From contig CM057141.1 in NCBI GenBank assembly GCA_029964075.1, forward strand, positions 3,782,001 through 3,846,000: DNA of 64,000 nt, read 5' to 3'. This document shows positions 25,677 to 38,200 of this stretch, piece after piece. This stretch comes from Patiria pectinifera (lineage: Eukaryota > Echinodermata > Asteroidea > Valvatida > Asterinidae). The first letter of the stretch is position 1, and each line of letters begins with the position of its first letter. The notes under the pieces are model-generated. The model ran no database searches and was not told the DNA's origin. It saw nothing but the letters and a program-made list of their open reading frames with translations. Both the position numbers and the translations under genes were made by a program.

Positions 25677-28031
25677 AATAAGAGACTGCCTTATAGACAG
25701 ATGTATACAAAAGGTATCATACAACCAGCATATAGCCTTATATGACCATAATCGAGTACAAGGCACACAGTTTTGCGATAGGCACTACAATTCACTATTT
25801 CAGTAAGGTAAAATATGCATAATACCTTCTTCTAAAACAGGCCCAACACTTTCGACGGTGATGTTTTCTTCCCTAACTTTTGCATTGAGTACTTTTTTCT
25901 CACTCAATGTTTCCTGATTTCTTAGTCCATTTTCTCGAAGGCCACTCGAGACATTAAATCATTTTAGAAAAGCTGTTTTGAACGCAACCTTTATAATTAT
26001 GTATACCTTCTCAATAAATGAATATGCCTAAGCCAATATTAACGAACAAATCTCATACATCTTTTCTATTTGGTATTCCTGTTTCATGTTTTTTTCAGTC
26101 CACATCTGTTGTTTCAGCGGTACTTACATTCTTTCCTGTTATCCGAAAACCAACACAATTCATTACAGCCTGAGGTTGAAGACGACATAGGAAAGGGCAA
26201 ATCCGTATGGTATTAGTGCATCGGCCGGACAAGCAAACATATCGTATACCAGCTGAGCATTCGGTGCCTTAAGTGCAATCTTGTAAGCTACGCCAATCAA
26301 ACAATACAAATGAAGTCGAGCCTAAATAAATAAAACCTTCTTTACAGTGATCACATGTGTACGGCTAGCGAGATCGTCTTTAAGGCCGGTGGCAACACGG
26401 GTATGACCTCACGGGACTTGCGCGGTAGTTCGCCGACAATTTCCCCTGGTATCGCTTCGTCTGATGACAGGCAATGCAATAATTCTATATGACTCACCAA
26501 AGAAAACAAAAATCTGTTAGAAAATCTATAGTCTGCATGTCCCGCCAAATGTCCCCATTTGCTCAGTCTATATGATGTTCTAATGTTTAGTCCCCAGAGG
26601 AGAAAAATAGGCATTTCGTTTCACTTATAGGTTTGATTGTTTGTCTATAATAATACCTGCACATTAGGTTGACATTTAATATGAAAAAAAGGTACAAGTT
26701 ATTACATCTGAGGACTTGGACTAACGACAACCTGAGGACATGTGCCGAGGTCCTCGGTAATTTTCGTGCACAATTAAGTGTATGGGACATGTCAAGAAAA
26801 AGTCCACACAACATGAACAAAATAGGGAACAGTACACGGCTTCTCTGTAGTACAATAAAATAAGAATTTATTTCGGTTTGCAAGTGTGAGAAGGGCAAAA
26901 CGGCGCCCGGGGTTTATTTTTTTTTCCAGGAGAATTAAACCTAACGAAAATCTGAAATCCAAGGAAAACAGATCTGCTACAAACTACTCACCAGCTGGAG
27001 TGGCCTGAAATATATACAAAATCGTAAATGTCAAAAGGCCTAGTTCAATCGTTCCTGCGGGGATCAGATTAAATTTTCCCATGGCAACATGATTTTTCCT
27101 GGATAACGACAGGCCCTTAAACTCTTAACATTTAAGTAATGAAGATCAGGAAAAAAAATATCAGACCCTTAAACTCTAACATTTAACTAATGAAGATCAA
27201 ACATCATATAAAATATAGATATTACTTCGCCTCTGCCTCTGCTGGGGGGTATCAACTTGAGCAGCATGAGCAAATGGTTAACATACATACACACGAAGGC
27301 CTGCACCTTTTGCGCTATAGTAGAGCGGTGATGATGTTAGTACACAATTCAGCCCTGTGGTTGCGAACACGAAGCGTCATGCCGTTGTTAGGCAAAGCTA
27401 ATCCGATTACGTACTTAGACGCTATAACAGAGCAGTGAAATTCATGCACCCCCCCCCCCCCAAATGGCTTTTTGGACGTTGTGTTTCTCAAAAAATATGC
27501 TCAGTATGATTGAAATGTAAAAATATAACGGAAGAAGAAATTCTAAACTACATGTCAGTGAAAAAATCAACGTCATCATGCAATGCCGAAACGTCAATAC
27601 TGGTTACTGGTAAAGCTGACCTTCAAATCTGGAAGAAATCGTTCGAAAACATCCCCAAATCTAGGTATTTATATCAGTTTCTAGGAATTTACGAAAGTTG
27701 TTATTTCACGAGTAGTTGAACACGCATCTAACTATATTCCGAATTTCAGCTTAATGTGTTTTTGCTAACGCTTGTGTTACATATTGAATCATCTCTAAGG
27801 AAAATTTCGGCGACGAATTTTAGCGACCAAACCCAGGTGTATGGTTTTCCTGTACTGAGCTATGGCCAACGTCTCAATCCACCTTTTGCTAAAAAAAAAA
27901 AAACCTTGTGAAGGAAACAGACTTCGTAAAGCATTTTGGGAAGTCACCGTGATCAATGTAGGAGCTATTCCTACGTGTTAATTCCGTGCACGCTCACGTC
28001 ACGTGTCTTGCATGTGCTCACGGAAATATAT
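25677..28031. other. Intergenic stretch with a two-copy short duplication
   Basis: At about 27,112-27,200, a 57-bp unit (CCTTAAACTCT-AACATTTAA-TAATGAAGATCA) occurs twice in direct orientation. The rest contains short ORFs only, and no gene is supported. Confidence 0.45.
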
Positions 28032-28226
28032 GGGAGACTTTGGAGACGTTTGGTGGCAGCAAACGCTTCGGTCCTATGCTATTGTTTGCGTCATTCTGAA
28101 CATACGCACATTAGCTTAAACATGAACTAAGCAGTTGAATAGACTGTTCCCCCAATATTTGAAGTCCGAAGGACAATGGGGACAGGACCGATGTGTTTGC
28201 TGCCACCAAGCGTCTCAAAAGTCTAC
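28032..28226. mobile_element. TIR element, about 45-bp arms
   Basis: The left arm includes GAGACTTTGGAGACGTTTGG and TGGCAGCAAAC, followed by CGGTCCTA. The right arm, from about 28,183, is the reverse complement (GGACCGATGTGTTTGCTGCC, ACCAAGCGTCTCAAAAGTCT). The interior of about 100 bp is not coding. It is interpreted as a short non-autonomous DNA element. Confidence 0.6.
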
Positions 28227-29690
28227 CGCTGGACAGGGCAGGATGACCGTTTTAGCCGATTTTCGGCTAGATCTGACAGATTTGGGGCCGGGGGGATGAA
28301 TGTCGCAGAAACTCCAGCAAAATGAAATTGTTAGCAAAATTCTGTAAAATCGGTGATCCTAGCAAAAAAAAATATAGCAGAGATGTTTGAACAAGCTTCA
28401 ATCACTTCAAACAAACCCTTGAACATCGATCGGGGATAGGCAGGCCAGTCTAAGCGTTGAGGTTCCCTGACATATACGTCTACAAACGTACAGTAAAGTA
28501 CTATACACATTGGAAGCCACGTTAGACAAGCGCCAATTTATTTATTTTAGTTTTTGTTAAGAATATTTTATGATTTTGGGGGTTTTTAAAGAAATTTTAT
28601 AACATCTTAATGTGAGTATAATAAGTGTTTATAATATGTTTTGTATATTTTAGGTATTTTTGTTAAATCTATCAGATTTTTTAAGTGCATGTAGCTATTT
28701 CCATATGGTCACCTTGCAGAGGGTGGTAATATACGAGCGAACCATGTACAACACTCGAACATTCCGCACGCACGTGACGTGCGCAAGCGTTTAGGTTACC
28801 AGCGCTGTTAAGGCCTTACATAATGCCAGGTGGTGGGTACCAGCTAGCTCTAGCTGTAGTGAGAAATGGAGTGGCGCTATACATACCAAAACAAAAAAAA
28901 ATTTCCTCCCCAAAACGCTGTCAAAACTACATGATACACAATATTGCCCAAGGCGGCGACACCTACACCGTTATACGTTGCGACTACCCGTGTATTGAAC
29001 GTGTGATAAATGACACGTATAGCGTCTTCGACTGGGAATGGTATGCAATGTGAGAAGCGAAGAAAAGGGTAGCGTCTTACAGCCTGTCACCCTTCGCCCC
29101 TGATCTTGCATACACAATCAATCGGATCGCATTGAATCCCGATATTCGTTTCTGGAATCTGATCGGAGGTGGATATCCCCAAGGTGGCTGAAAAAGAGGA
29201 GTCTCATCAAGTTCTGATTGTTTTTTTGTCTGCGAGAAAATGGAAAATCAATTTTCCCCGATTTTTCAGCTTTTGCAAAGGGGGGGGGGTCTAAGTATGA
29301 TGCTAAAAGTTTCCTTACGAGTTCGCTTGCTTTGGGACATCAATTATGAAACCCGTATGCAAGTCTATCATCGTACCAAAGTTTGATGCACAAATACCAT
29401 AATATTGGCAATTTAATATTGGATACGTACGCTCCAAAGAATTAATTTGTACAGGCCTATAATTATATTCACTGTATAGCTGCTGCATGTTTGAAACATT
29501 CTAATGAAACATCGTATTCCTTCTTTTTTTCGTCAACTTTATTTCGTTTGGTAGCAAGAGTCTGATATACCATAGAAACAAAATAACACCGACTCCTAAA
29601 ACTTGGGTTCCGTTGCGTATATTTGAATCGATCTCGTTGATTAAGGACGTGTGTTCTGCAAAACCCGGTGTAAAACGAATGCAAAGTGCA
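28227..29690. other. Intergenic stretch, nothing recognised
   Basis: AT-rich sequence with a G run at 29,281. The short ORF at 28,823-29,053 has no domain. Confidence 0.35.
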
Positions 29691-31560
29691 ATTTTTAGGT
29701 TTGTAAACACCTTCAATCGTGGACGACCTCCCATATGATTTGTATAAGACCTTCTGGAATTGTGGACCCTATTGTCTTCTGTTGTTCAACGTCCCCTATT
29801 GAATGCAAAAACAAACCCACACACAAACCGTCTTACCTAATACATGTAAATATCTAATTGTGGACATTCCTTTGCATTCGTGTAGATAAAGGGAACACGT
29901 AATATGATTTTTATGACTTAAATACATTTAAAACAGCTTTCTTGCCATGTAACTTTGACTTGCCACCTCCTTTGTAGTAGCCAAAGGGAGAAATTTCAAC
30001 ATTTGAGGTTTTTATGCTAATGAAAATTTCCATATTCATGAGACAAAGCGTGATGTCATTCAAGGCAGAACAGTTGTGAATTCCATGCATGTTTCCTTTA
30101 AGAAGAAGCGGAGAAAAAAACTCATTTTACTTGCACTGTGAACACTATATTTCAACCCATTTTATATTTTTATGATTTCCGTAATTGAGAATTCCTCTTC
30201 ATTTTGCGACGGATAACCCTCACCCAAAAATGCCTCTTAACATGTGTTGCAGAGAGGGTAAACCTTGCGTGTTCATGTGGGTATGTAAACACCGGCAATC
30301 GTGGATGTAGGACATAAGAATGTCGGCGCAAACAATACGTCCACGATTGACCGAACGTCCACGATCTCAAATCGTGTACAAAACCAATGAGAGCTGTCGC
30401 TAACAAGTTAGAGTATAAACAAAGGAAAGAGGATTAGGGACAATGGGGCGTCCACGATTGCCGGCATTTACACACGTGTGTGTGTGGGCGTGGGCAAGTC
30501 CACAAAACGTCACTGCTACCTGGATTATGTGGACGTCTTTTGTTGAGAGGTCCACACAGTGAAAGTACACTTATACTTATGGGGTAGACCTTTAATTGAT
30601 TCCCTTCTTTTGTTCTCCTTTGTTCCTATTGAAACCTCAAACTCCATAGCGTTTCCCTTATGGGGTAGATTGATTTCTAAAGACTTCCTTATGGGGTCTA
30701 TTGTTCTATTGTGTTTTCTACCCCATAAGGAACCTTGCACATGTACACAAGACTAGTGTGTATTGTTTGTATTGTATTGTTTTATTTCCATTTGTCACAA
30801 ATTAATATAATGCAAATGCAACAGATTATTTACTACAACAATAACTAAACTTAATAGAATAATAATACATGTACAACACTTTGATCAATTAAATATAAAT
30901 GGTGACAGATGTAAAGGTGTAAATATCTTCAATCGTGGACCCCCTATTGTACTTAAACTTTTTAGGAAGACCCCCATATGTTTTGTACACGATCATCAAC
31001 CGTGGACCTTCGGTCAATCGTGGACCCCATTTTCCTCTATTGTTCAACGCCCACAATTTGAATGTGCAAACAAGTACACACACACATACTTGTTCCGTAG
31101 TTGTGGGGACTACACACGAGTTGTCCCATGGTACTATGGGGACCGAAGACGCCGAGACATAACTCGGTCCTGATTTGCCTAACAATAAAAAAAAAACTTC
31201 CCAATAACGTGGTGCAGCCCGCCCACATAGGACATACATTGTACGCCCATACCTAGTGTGGACTTTCCTTTGTTTTCGTGTAGTTAAGAAAAACTGTGAA
31301 CACTCTTTCAACTCAAGTTTATCATGATTTGCTTGAGTGTTCCCCTTCATTTTGCGACCAATAACCCTCACCCAAAAATGCATCTAAACCTGTTTTCCAG
31401 AGAGGGGGAACCTAGTGTGGACGTGTGCAAGTCCACAAAACGTTCATACTTCCTACACCATGTGGACCTCTTTGCTCACAGCTCACAGGTCAACAAAGAG
31501 TATTCAATGTTAGACAATCAGTGTGTGACGATGTGCGGGAATTTGATGCCGATATAGGAT
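29691..31560. repeat. Cluster of nested repeats with CAATCGTGGAC termini
   Basis: The motif GTAAACACC-(G/T)(G/T)CAATCGTGGA occurs at about 29,702 (+) and 30,284 (+), in reverse at 30,450-30,473, and as a variant near 30,905 (+). The 30,284-30,473 pair brackets a 190-bp unit as clean inverted termini. Flanking sequence is also duplicated: TCACCCAAAAATGC followed by an AGAGAGGG block at 30,220-30,260 and 31,370-31,405, and ATTGTTCAACG blocks at 29,783 and 31,040. The word CTTATGGGGT recurs at 30,577, 30,658 and 30,688, with its complement at 30,720. ORFs here, including a 164-codon minus-strand frame, simply read these repeats. Confidence 0.6.
30000..30070 (+). repeat. Dispersed repeat family A, left-end fragment
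   Basis: GAGGTTTTTATGCTAATGAAA, TTTCCATATTCATGAG and the following GTGAT block match 9,128-9,182. Confidence 0.45.
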
Positions 31561-32389
31561 ATAGGATACCGATATGAAAACCCAGTTACACAATTATCTG
31601 AAATGAAAAAGTTTTAAATAGGCCTACAGGTCACCTCCGATACTATACGAATCGGAGGAAAGAATGCCAAGGACACAAAAGAATGAGATATAGCCTTTTT
31701 TTGATAGAAAGCAACCTTTTTCTTCTTTCTATGAATACATCTCCAGAGGTATACAGAGCAACTGTCATAATAAGCCTATTCCTCGGCTGGCACGCTTCAT
31801 AAACGGGAAACGTGATAGCTCATCATCGCTGTACACGCTTGGGGAGATTGCATTGTGTAGGCCTATTTTGCGCGTTTATTTTTTAGAAAGATCCTTTTGA
31901 CCGTGCCAAAATCCAGCGGCCGCCTCAACAAAAACAACAATACAAATGAAAGTACATGTATTATAATAAAACAACATAGCAAGAACAGAGAAGGATTTCC
32001 TCGGGGTTTGTCCCACAGGTTTCACAATGTGTAATTGGAAATCACAAAAAACACTCTAAATCGGTTTATCCAAAGACGAATTAGGCGGTATCTCAAAAAA
32101 GGCCCTAGATTGGGGTTTTTTTCAGAGAGTGGAAAGGTTGTGTGGACCTACCTACCAGTGAAAGTCCACAGAATGTCTTAAGCTCGATCCTAGCTGCAAT
32201 GTGTGGACAAAATTGTGTTCACAGGTCCGATCGACACAGCGATTGCAAGGTCTGTATACACACCAACACACCTGAGGCTCAACAATAATGATGCGCAAAA
32301 TGTTAAAATAAGCATCGATAGCGCCTTTGTGCATGTTTTTATCCGCTTACTTCTGCTTACCTACCGAATTATTTTTATTTTTTTAATTA
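31561..32389. other. Intergenic stretch, nothing recognised
   Basis: No gene supported. TGTGGAC-type words at 32,139 and 32,203 may be further fragments of the preceding cluster. Confidence 0.35.
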
Positions 32390-32690
32390 CCATATGAAAT
32401 TATTCCGTCTGACTTGTGATCATTTAAAAATCAAGAAATGTATTAGGTGATTTCCAAAAATCAGTCAGTTGACTAATTTAGGGGGAGGGAGAGTTATAAA
32501 GACGACATAGGCCTAGTATTTTTCACAGTTTTTTGAAAAGTGCAATAACTACTGAGCTGAAACTTCAACAGATCAGGTTTTGAACATTCTTATTTGGATT
32601 ATGAGTTGTGTTTACTATTATTGGAAACGAACAAACTGCACGAATGGTAAATGATCGTATAGGATAGGCATATCATGCTTTTAATATGGT
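32390..32690 (+). repeat. Dispersed repeat family B, copy 2
   Basis: It matches 19,250-19,560 over most of its length with substitutions and small gaps (TGAAATTATTCCGTCTGACT, ATCAAGAAATGT, ACTGAGCTGAAACTTCAAC, TTATTGGAAACGAACAAA). Confidence 0.6.
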
Positions 32691-33440
32691 GACCTGATAC
32701 TGAACGGTTTCAGACCCCAGCTGCGGATGCTGACCTCTGCTGTGTCTCACATGAAGCAGTTTTATTCTAGCCCATCCCAGCCAAACATGCAAGACGTTTC
32801 ATTTCTTTGATCACTTCTTTTTCACACCTCGAAGGCTGATCTCGGCATATTGGGGGGTAATTGCCTATAGGGCTTAGGGCCATATGAGTTCATCCACCAG
32901 CCGGGTGCCGATCGCATTTCCCCACCGTGACCGCTACAATAAAAGCGCAGGGTGAGTGTCACGTACAAGTTTGCTTAGAAACTCAGGCCTTTCGTCGAAT
33001 AACACGGCCCGTATCTTCATTTCATTTTTGATCTTTAAAGGGAAGATGCAACATTTGCAAACATCCAAAAACAAAATGATCAAATTATCACGAAATTCTT
33101 TACTGGATTGTTAGGGAATGACAGTCTTAAACATCCCGTACAATCATGGCTCCTGGTGTGCTGACATTTTAAAGTAAAGTTGTTGGGGTTTTTTTGTTGT
33201 TTTTTGACCAGCGTTGGAGACAACTGGCTTTTTTCAAAAACTGTTCCTAATTTTTCATATTTAGTTATTCCGTATTTTCTTTGCAATTGATTACACACAT
33301 GTGAAGGCGAACCCAGCTATAAGTGTTATTTTTCCTTTTCTACAGGCTATCAAATTCCTGTCCTATGTTTTAAATTATAATACTTGACTTGGACAAATAG
33401 CTCAGAACGCAAAAGACGCAGTCATACGTATGTTCTGCAG
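32691..33440. other. Intergenic stretch between repeats and the probable KATNB1 3' end
   Basis: No coding or repeat feature that I can support. Confidence 0.35.
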
Positions 33441-33458
33441 AAACATTACAGACGGAAT

Positions 33459-33464
33459 TTTATT
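33459..33464 (-). other. Candidate polyadenylation signal for KATNB1
   Basis: The minus strand reads AATAAA, inside AATAATAAAATTCC, about 1.8 kb downstream of the KATNB1 stop codon. An alternative AATAAA lies near 34,294. Without transcript data the 3' end cannot be fixed. Confidence 0.3.
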
Positions 33465-34804
33465 ATTTTCATTCACACGTGATACATACAAGACGCTCAA
33501 AAACAGGCAATAAGGCTGTAAAAAAAATAATAAATAAGGAAAAGATCAAGTCAGAGTCGTACAATCTTTAACCACTCTTTCCCGAATTTCACCAAAAAAA
33601 TGTGCTTAAAAAAACATGCTTTGAAGCATAGTATTGTATACATTACAAAATGTACACATAAAGCTCCCGAGATTTGACAATATTTCCACTTGGAAATATT
33701 TCAGAAACCAGAAATAACCTCGGCCTTGAAATATTGCTGTAGAAAGGTTATGCCCCAAAACACTATTGACAGTGTATCATCAGTACACTGTTTCAACGTT
33801 AGTATATACCATTTAATAAGTTATCACTAAAACTATCCAACATGTATTTTGCCTGTCAATGGTGCATACACATCAGGACTATAATATACAATCAAAATTG
33901 GACTTTTGGGATATCTGATAGATTGCCATTTGCCCTTCCCCCTATGACGTCTGGTATCAAAGCTAAATGATATAAGGCACAGAATACACATTAAATACCT
34001 GGGAAAAAATGTCAGCTTGGTATAATATATAAAACCGAATACATCCAATCAGATGCTCTGTTAAAAATGGCAGCTGCATTCAGTAAGCATTGCATGTTCT
34101 CTGACGAAGACCTGGATTGGACACTATGAGTTTAGAGATGAAACTTTGCACAAGGGAAGGGAGTCGCAGCTTATGGTAATGTGACCTAACCCAACCAAAA
34201 ACAAAGAACATAAACCCAAAAAAAAGACTTGGAAGAATAAAAAGGATATTTACAAAAAAAGTTAGACCAAGCTACAATGTTGAATACTGGGATTTTATTT
34301 GAAGGAGCAGAATTGTAAATTGGAATACTATTCAATGGTTGGTCTTAGACAGAATACACCAGCAAACACAATCACACAACACACTGACTGTCTGCCACTG
34401 ATGCTTGGACTTGTTGCTCCTCCGCCTATCCAACTAGTTTATCCCCGACATGCGTCGATTGAAGTACAAACAGCCTTAGCTAGACTCTGTTTCATGAAAC
34501 GTGTATTTGCCCAATATGTGGTCCACGATGTGAGGAATGCACTTTTGGGTAGATGGCTGCACACATGACTGACCACCAACAGACGAGCGTTGCTGTAAAC
34601 ATTCTCAAAACTCTCTACTACATTTTCCCCTATCCTCACAATGGATAGGAAATAACTTGTATCATTGCTGGGAGCAGGGGAAAACCATTTCCTTTTGGGG
34701 GAAGGGGAAGGGATGGGAGGGGCACTGGCTGACACAGGTGGGAGGGGGGCTTAACATCATCTCGCCAATAGGGGTTGCTGTTGAAGTGCAAAGACTGGAC
34801 ATGA

Positions 34805-35100
34805 TCTGACACTTGGTGGGGCTGTTCATGTGATGGCTTCAATTGCAGGTTAAAGGTACGACTGGATACCCTCTGACACTAGGTGGGGCTGTTCATTTGG
34901 GGGCCTCTTTTGCAGGTTAAAAGTAGGAATGGACACCATCTGACACTAGGTGGGGCTGTTCATGTGGGGGCCTCTTTTGCAGGTTAAAAGTAGGAATGGA
35001 CACCATCTGACACTAGGTGGGGCTGTTCATGTGGTGGCCTCTTTTGCAGGTTAAAGTATGACTGGACACCATCTGAACGGAGGCGCAGTTCATATGATAG
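34805..35100. repeat. 67-bp tandem repeat just 3' of KATNB1
   Basis: Units start at about 34,805, 34,872, 34,939, 35,006 and 35,072, each opening TCTGACACTAGGTGGGGCTG or a variant, followed by TTCATGTG and CTTTTGCAGGTTAAA. Units two and three are nearly identical; the first and last are diverged. The array ends about 170 bp downstream of the KATNB1 stop codon and so probably lies in its 3' untranslated region. Confidence 0.85.
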
Positions 35101-35266
35101 CCGGTCTTACCAACACTGACACAAGTTTGCTGACCAGAACGACGATTTTGACAACAAAAATGACAATATTGGGGGGTGGGGGGTGGGGGAAATGTCAGAA
35201 TCCCGCTTCTCTCTAGTGACACCTCTGCTGGCCAGGACTGATGCTTTAAACACTCTCTCTCTCCCA

Positions 35267-38200
35267 TCAGTCAAGCTGAGCCAGCAGCAGCTGGAGTTCC
35301 CTGAACGTGCTGCCCACCTTGCCGGCTACATGCTGCCTGTCCTCCACTACGGTCCGGACTGCCAGCAGGTAGCCGTAACACTTGCTGCACTTTTTGTATC
35401 TAAAAAGAGCCCAGGGGAAAAAAAAGGAAAAAAGAAAGAATTACAATACATAAGTATGTGCACACAGCTGGCATTCCCTTTCCAACAAGCAGTTTGGGGT
35501 TCAATGGGCTTTACTCAAATCAAAGTGAACCTGTCCCGCGATCCGTACATCAAGTGTTGTCATCTTTTTCCCCAAAGGCAACAGCATGAATTTCCAATTA
35601 ACCCCTTAACGCCAGCTGTCGAATCTAGACGCAGCTTGATAAAAGCCGATAAGCCGGGGGATTGCAATTGCCGCATTCCTGCTGCATAGCGCATCCATTC
35701 ATACATGTAGGCAACAACTGAATGCCTGCATGTACACATTCCACCCAAAATGCAGCTGTCCGTGGCCAAATAGGGGTGTCAATGGGTTAAGAACATAAGG
35801 AGTTTCCCTATGGAACATTTCCATGGTTTTTGTAACTGAATAATAGCCGTAGCATCTGTGCATGAACACTAGATCATGCTCTGGAGAGCTCCATGGGAAC
35901 ATACGGCGTGAACGCACTAGTTAGTGTGCATGTGGCACACACACCCAATTTTCATTGAAATGTGTTCAAAAAATTAATATTTTCAAACAAAGCTACTGCC
36001 CCATGACGGATACCTGAACAATAGCTAGCACAATGCTTTCGCCATTGAAGGGGGCCGTCGTGATGGCATTGATATTGTGACCGGATTCGTCCATATTCAA
36101 GCTTGCCGAGCCACAAGCATACCCTCGCAGGCTTAAATGGACAATCCTTACCTTTCTTCCCTGGAGATGTCTACAGCCGAGGGCGGCATTTTGACGTTGG
36201 ACTTGATGAGACTTGTAAAACTCTTCAGAATCAGTTTCAGCGAAGCACATGCACTATGGACATAGCTGCAAAAAAATAGGGGCACAGAAAAATATAGATT
36301 CAATAAGATGATTTTCTTTCTGACTATCCTATCCCCTATCGGACTAAATTCCTCTTTTTTGGGGGTAAAAACAGCTACAAAGTCACACCACAATTTTTGT
36401 TCATTTGCCATCAATGGAAAGAATATTGCATCCTGACGCCACTTTTTTTTTATCATATGTCATGCCAATGGAGGTCAGCCATTGCAAAAATGTGGAAAAG
36501 ACATGAATCTGGGACTGAGAAACATTTCCAATTTTGTTTGAAAATACTTTTAAAATTCTTCTTGACTCTCCATAGACTTTTCACACAACCGACAAACATG
36601 ACAAAGTGGCGTCTGGATACTGCATTCTTTTCCAATCGACATTGCATTAAAAGCTTTATCATGAACAAATAACAAATAACCACAGATCAGAGCAACGCAA
36701 TTGAAACGGAGGCTGGAGAAAAAATGTTACACCGAACTTACTTTTCGTATTTGCTTGTTACTAGTTCCTTGATTTTCGGTAAAAGAATCACACACAAATC
36801 TAGTGACCATAGCGACCTGTGAACAAAACAAAGTTGAAGAAATTGTTAGTTTTTTCCTATACAAAGATGGCTTTTCACCTCGACATGAATTCAAACTGCA
36901 ATTGACCAAGTTACATTTGGTAACAGTTTACACAACTGACTAAAAGGGCAGATCACGTAAAGTTCTCGCTTATGAAAAAAGCCACAACTTGTCTGGTACA
37001 GAATCTGTGAAAGAACTGTACATGAAAAACTATCTAGCCTACACGTGACAGCATGTGCACAAACTGGTTCATGCCGGACATTGGCACTGGATAGTATGTA
37101 GCGTGCCATGAATTAGAAGTTTTTTCAACTCTACACGTACAAGCTGTAGTGTCCTTAGGCACATGTCTGCTTTTAACGGTCATGTTGTCCATTTACATTA
37201 TTTAGAGTGTAGTCATGCCCCAAATCCTTTTTGCATTTTTGTTTGCAGCCCGTCCACCTCTCAGATACAAAATTTATGTGACATTTCCATCATTGTAAAG
37301 AAGCACAAGCGAGATCCTTATCTGATTTATTTCCAACGAAGATGAACACTGCAAATCCCAACTCACTTTTTGATATTCATGATGTTCAGTAGATCTACAA
37401 TGATTGCCTGGTCCCTCATGTTGACGGCAGACTCCACTGCAGTCTGAAATTAACAGTATCGAAAAACATGATCAGTGCATGCTTTTAACCACTTAGCGCC
37501 AGGATTATTTTTTGCCAAAAATCATAAGCCAAAATTTTCCAGCCAACTTTTGGTATACAGCCAAACGTCACAAAAACGTCACAGATTCCCAAGACTCATT
37601 TCAACAGTATTTGTTCGATATTTCTTGCCAGAAACTCACAAATTTCAATACTCCGGGGTGTGTACTGCAGCATAAATTGTATAACAATAGGCCATGCACA
37701 ACGGCAAATTCAAGACTAACACACGGTCCGCTTCCACAGACTTCATGGACTGTGTGTGTGTGTGTACAAAATACACGAGGGATTAGCGTTTTTAGACGTC
37801 ACCAGGCAATCTCGACGTCTTAACCCGTCAGCAGTGCCCGTGTAAATAGCCAGTGTGTGTTATCGCATCCTCCAACACGAACTGGTTTACAAAAACTCCA
37901 AATTGTTTTGGTTAAAGATAAAAGCATCATCAAATTCACTCATTACACATTTTTGAAAACATTAAATAAGGTTCCCTCTACTAGGCTGTACGCTTTCGAA
38001 TAATTTATTATTCAAAAAATTAAGGGAGGCCTCATTTTTTTTAAGGTTTTGAATGTCAGGTTTCCCAAATCTACCCGAATAGTGAAACCTGGCTTACTTT
38101 GATATCTCCTGCCGTCCATATCGCCCGGACCACGTCCAGGTTCTTGTTCCTGCTGGTCAGCACCGCACACATGGAGTTGTGGCCCTTCATCAGCGTGTCC

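Noticed and set aside
30889-31383. 164-codon minus-strand ORF
   Set aside because: It reads through duplicated repeat sequence and a (CA)n run.
34805-35100. CRISPR array
   Set aside because: The 67-bp units are contiguous with no unique spacers; it is a plain tandem repeat.
35183-35689. 168-codon plus-strand ORF over the KATNB1 3' end
   Set aside because: It is the antisense of KATNB1 exon 16, which has family-matching sequence and proper splice sites on the minus strand.
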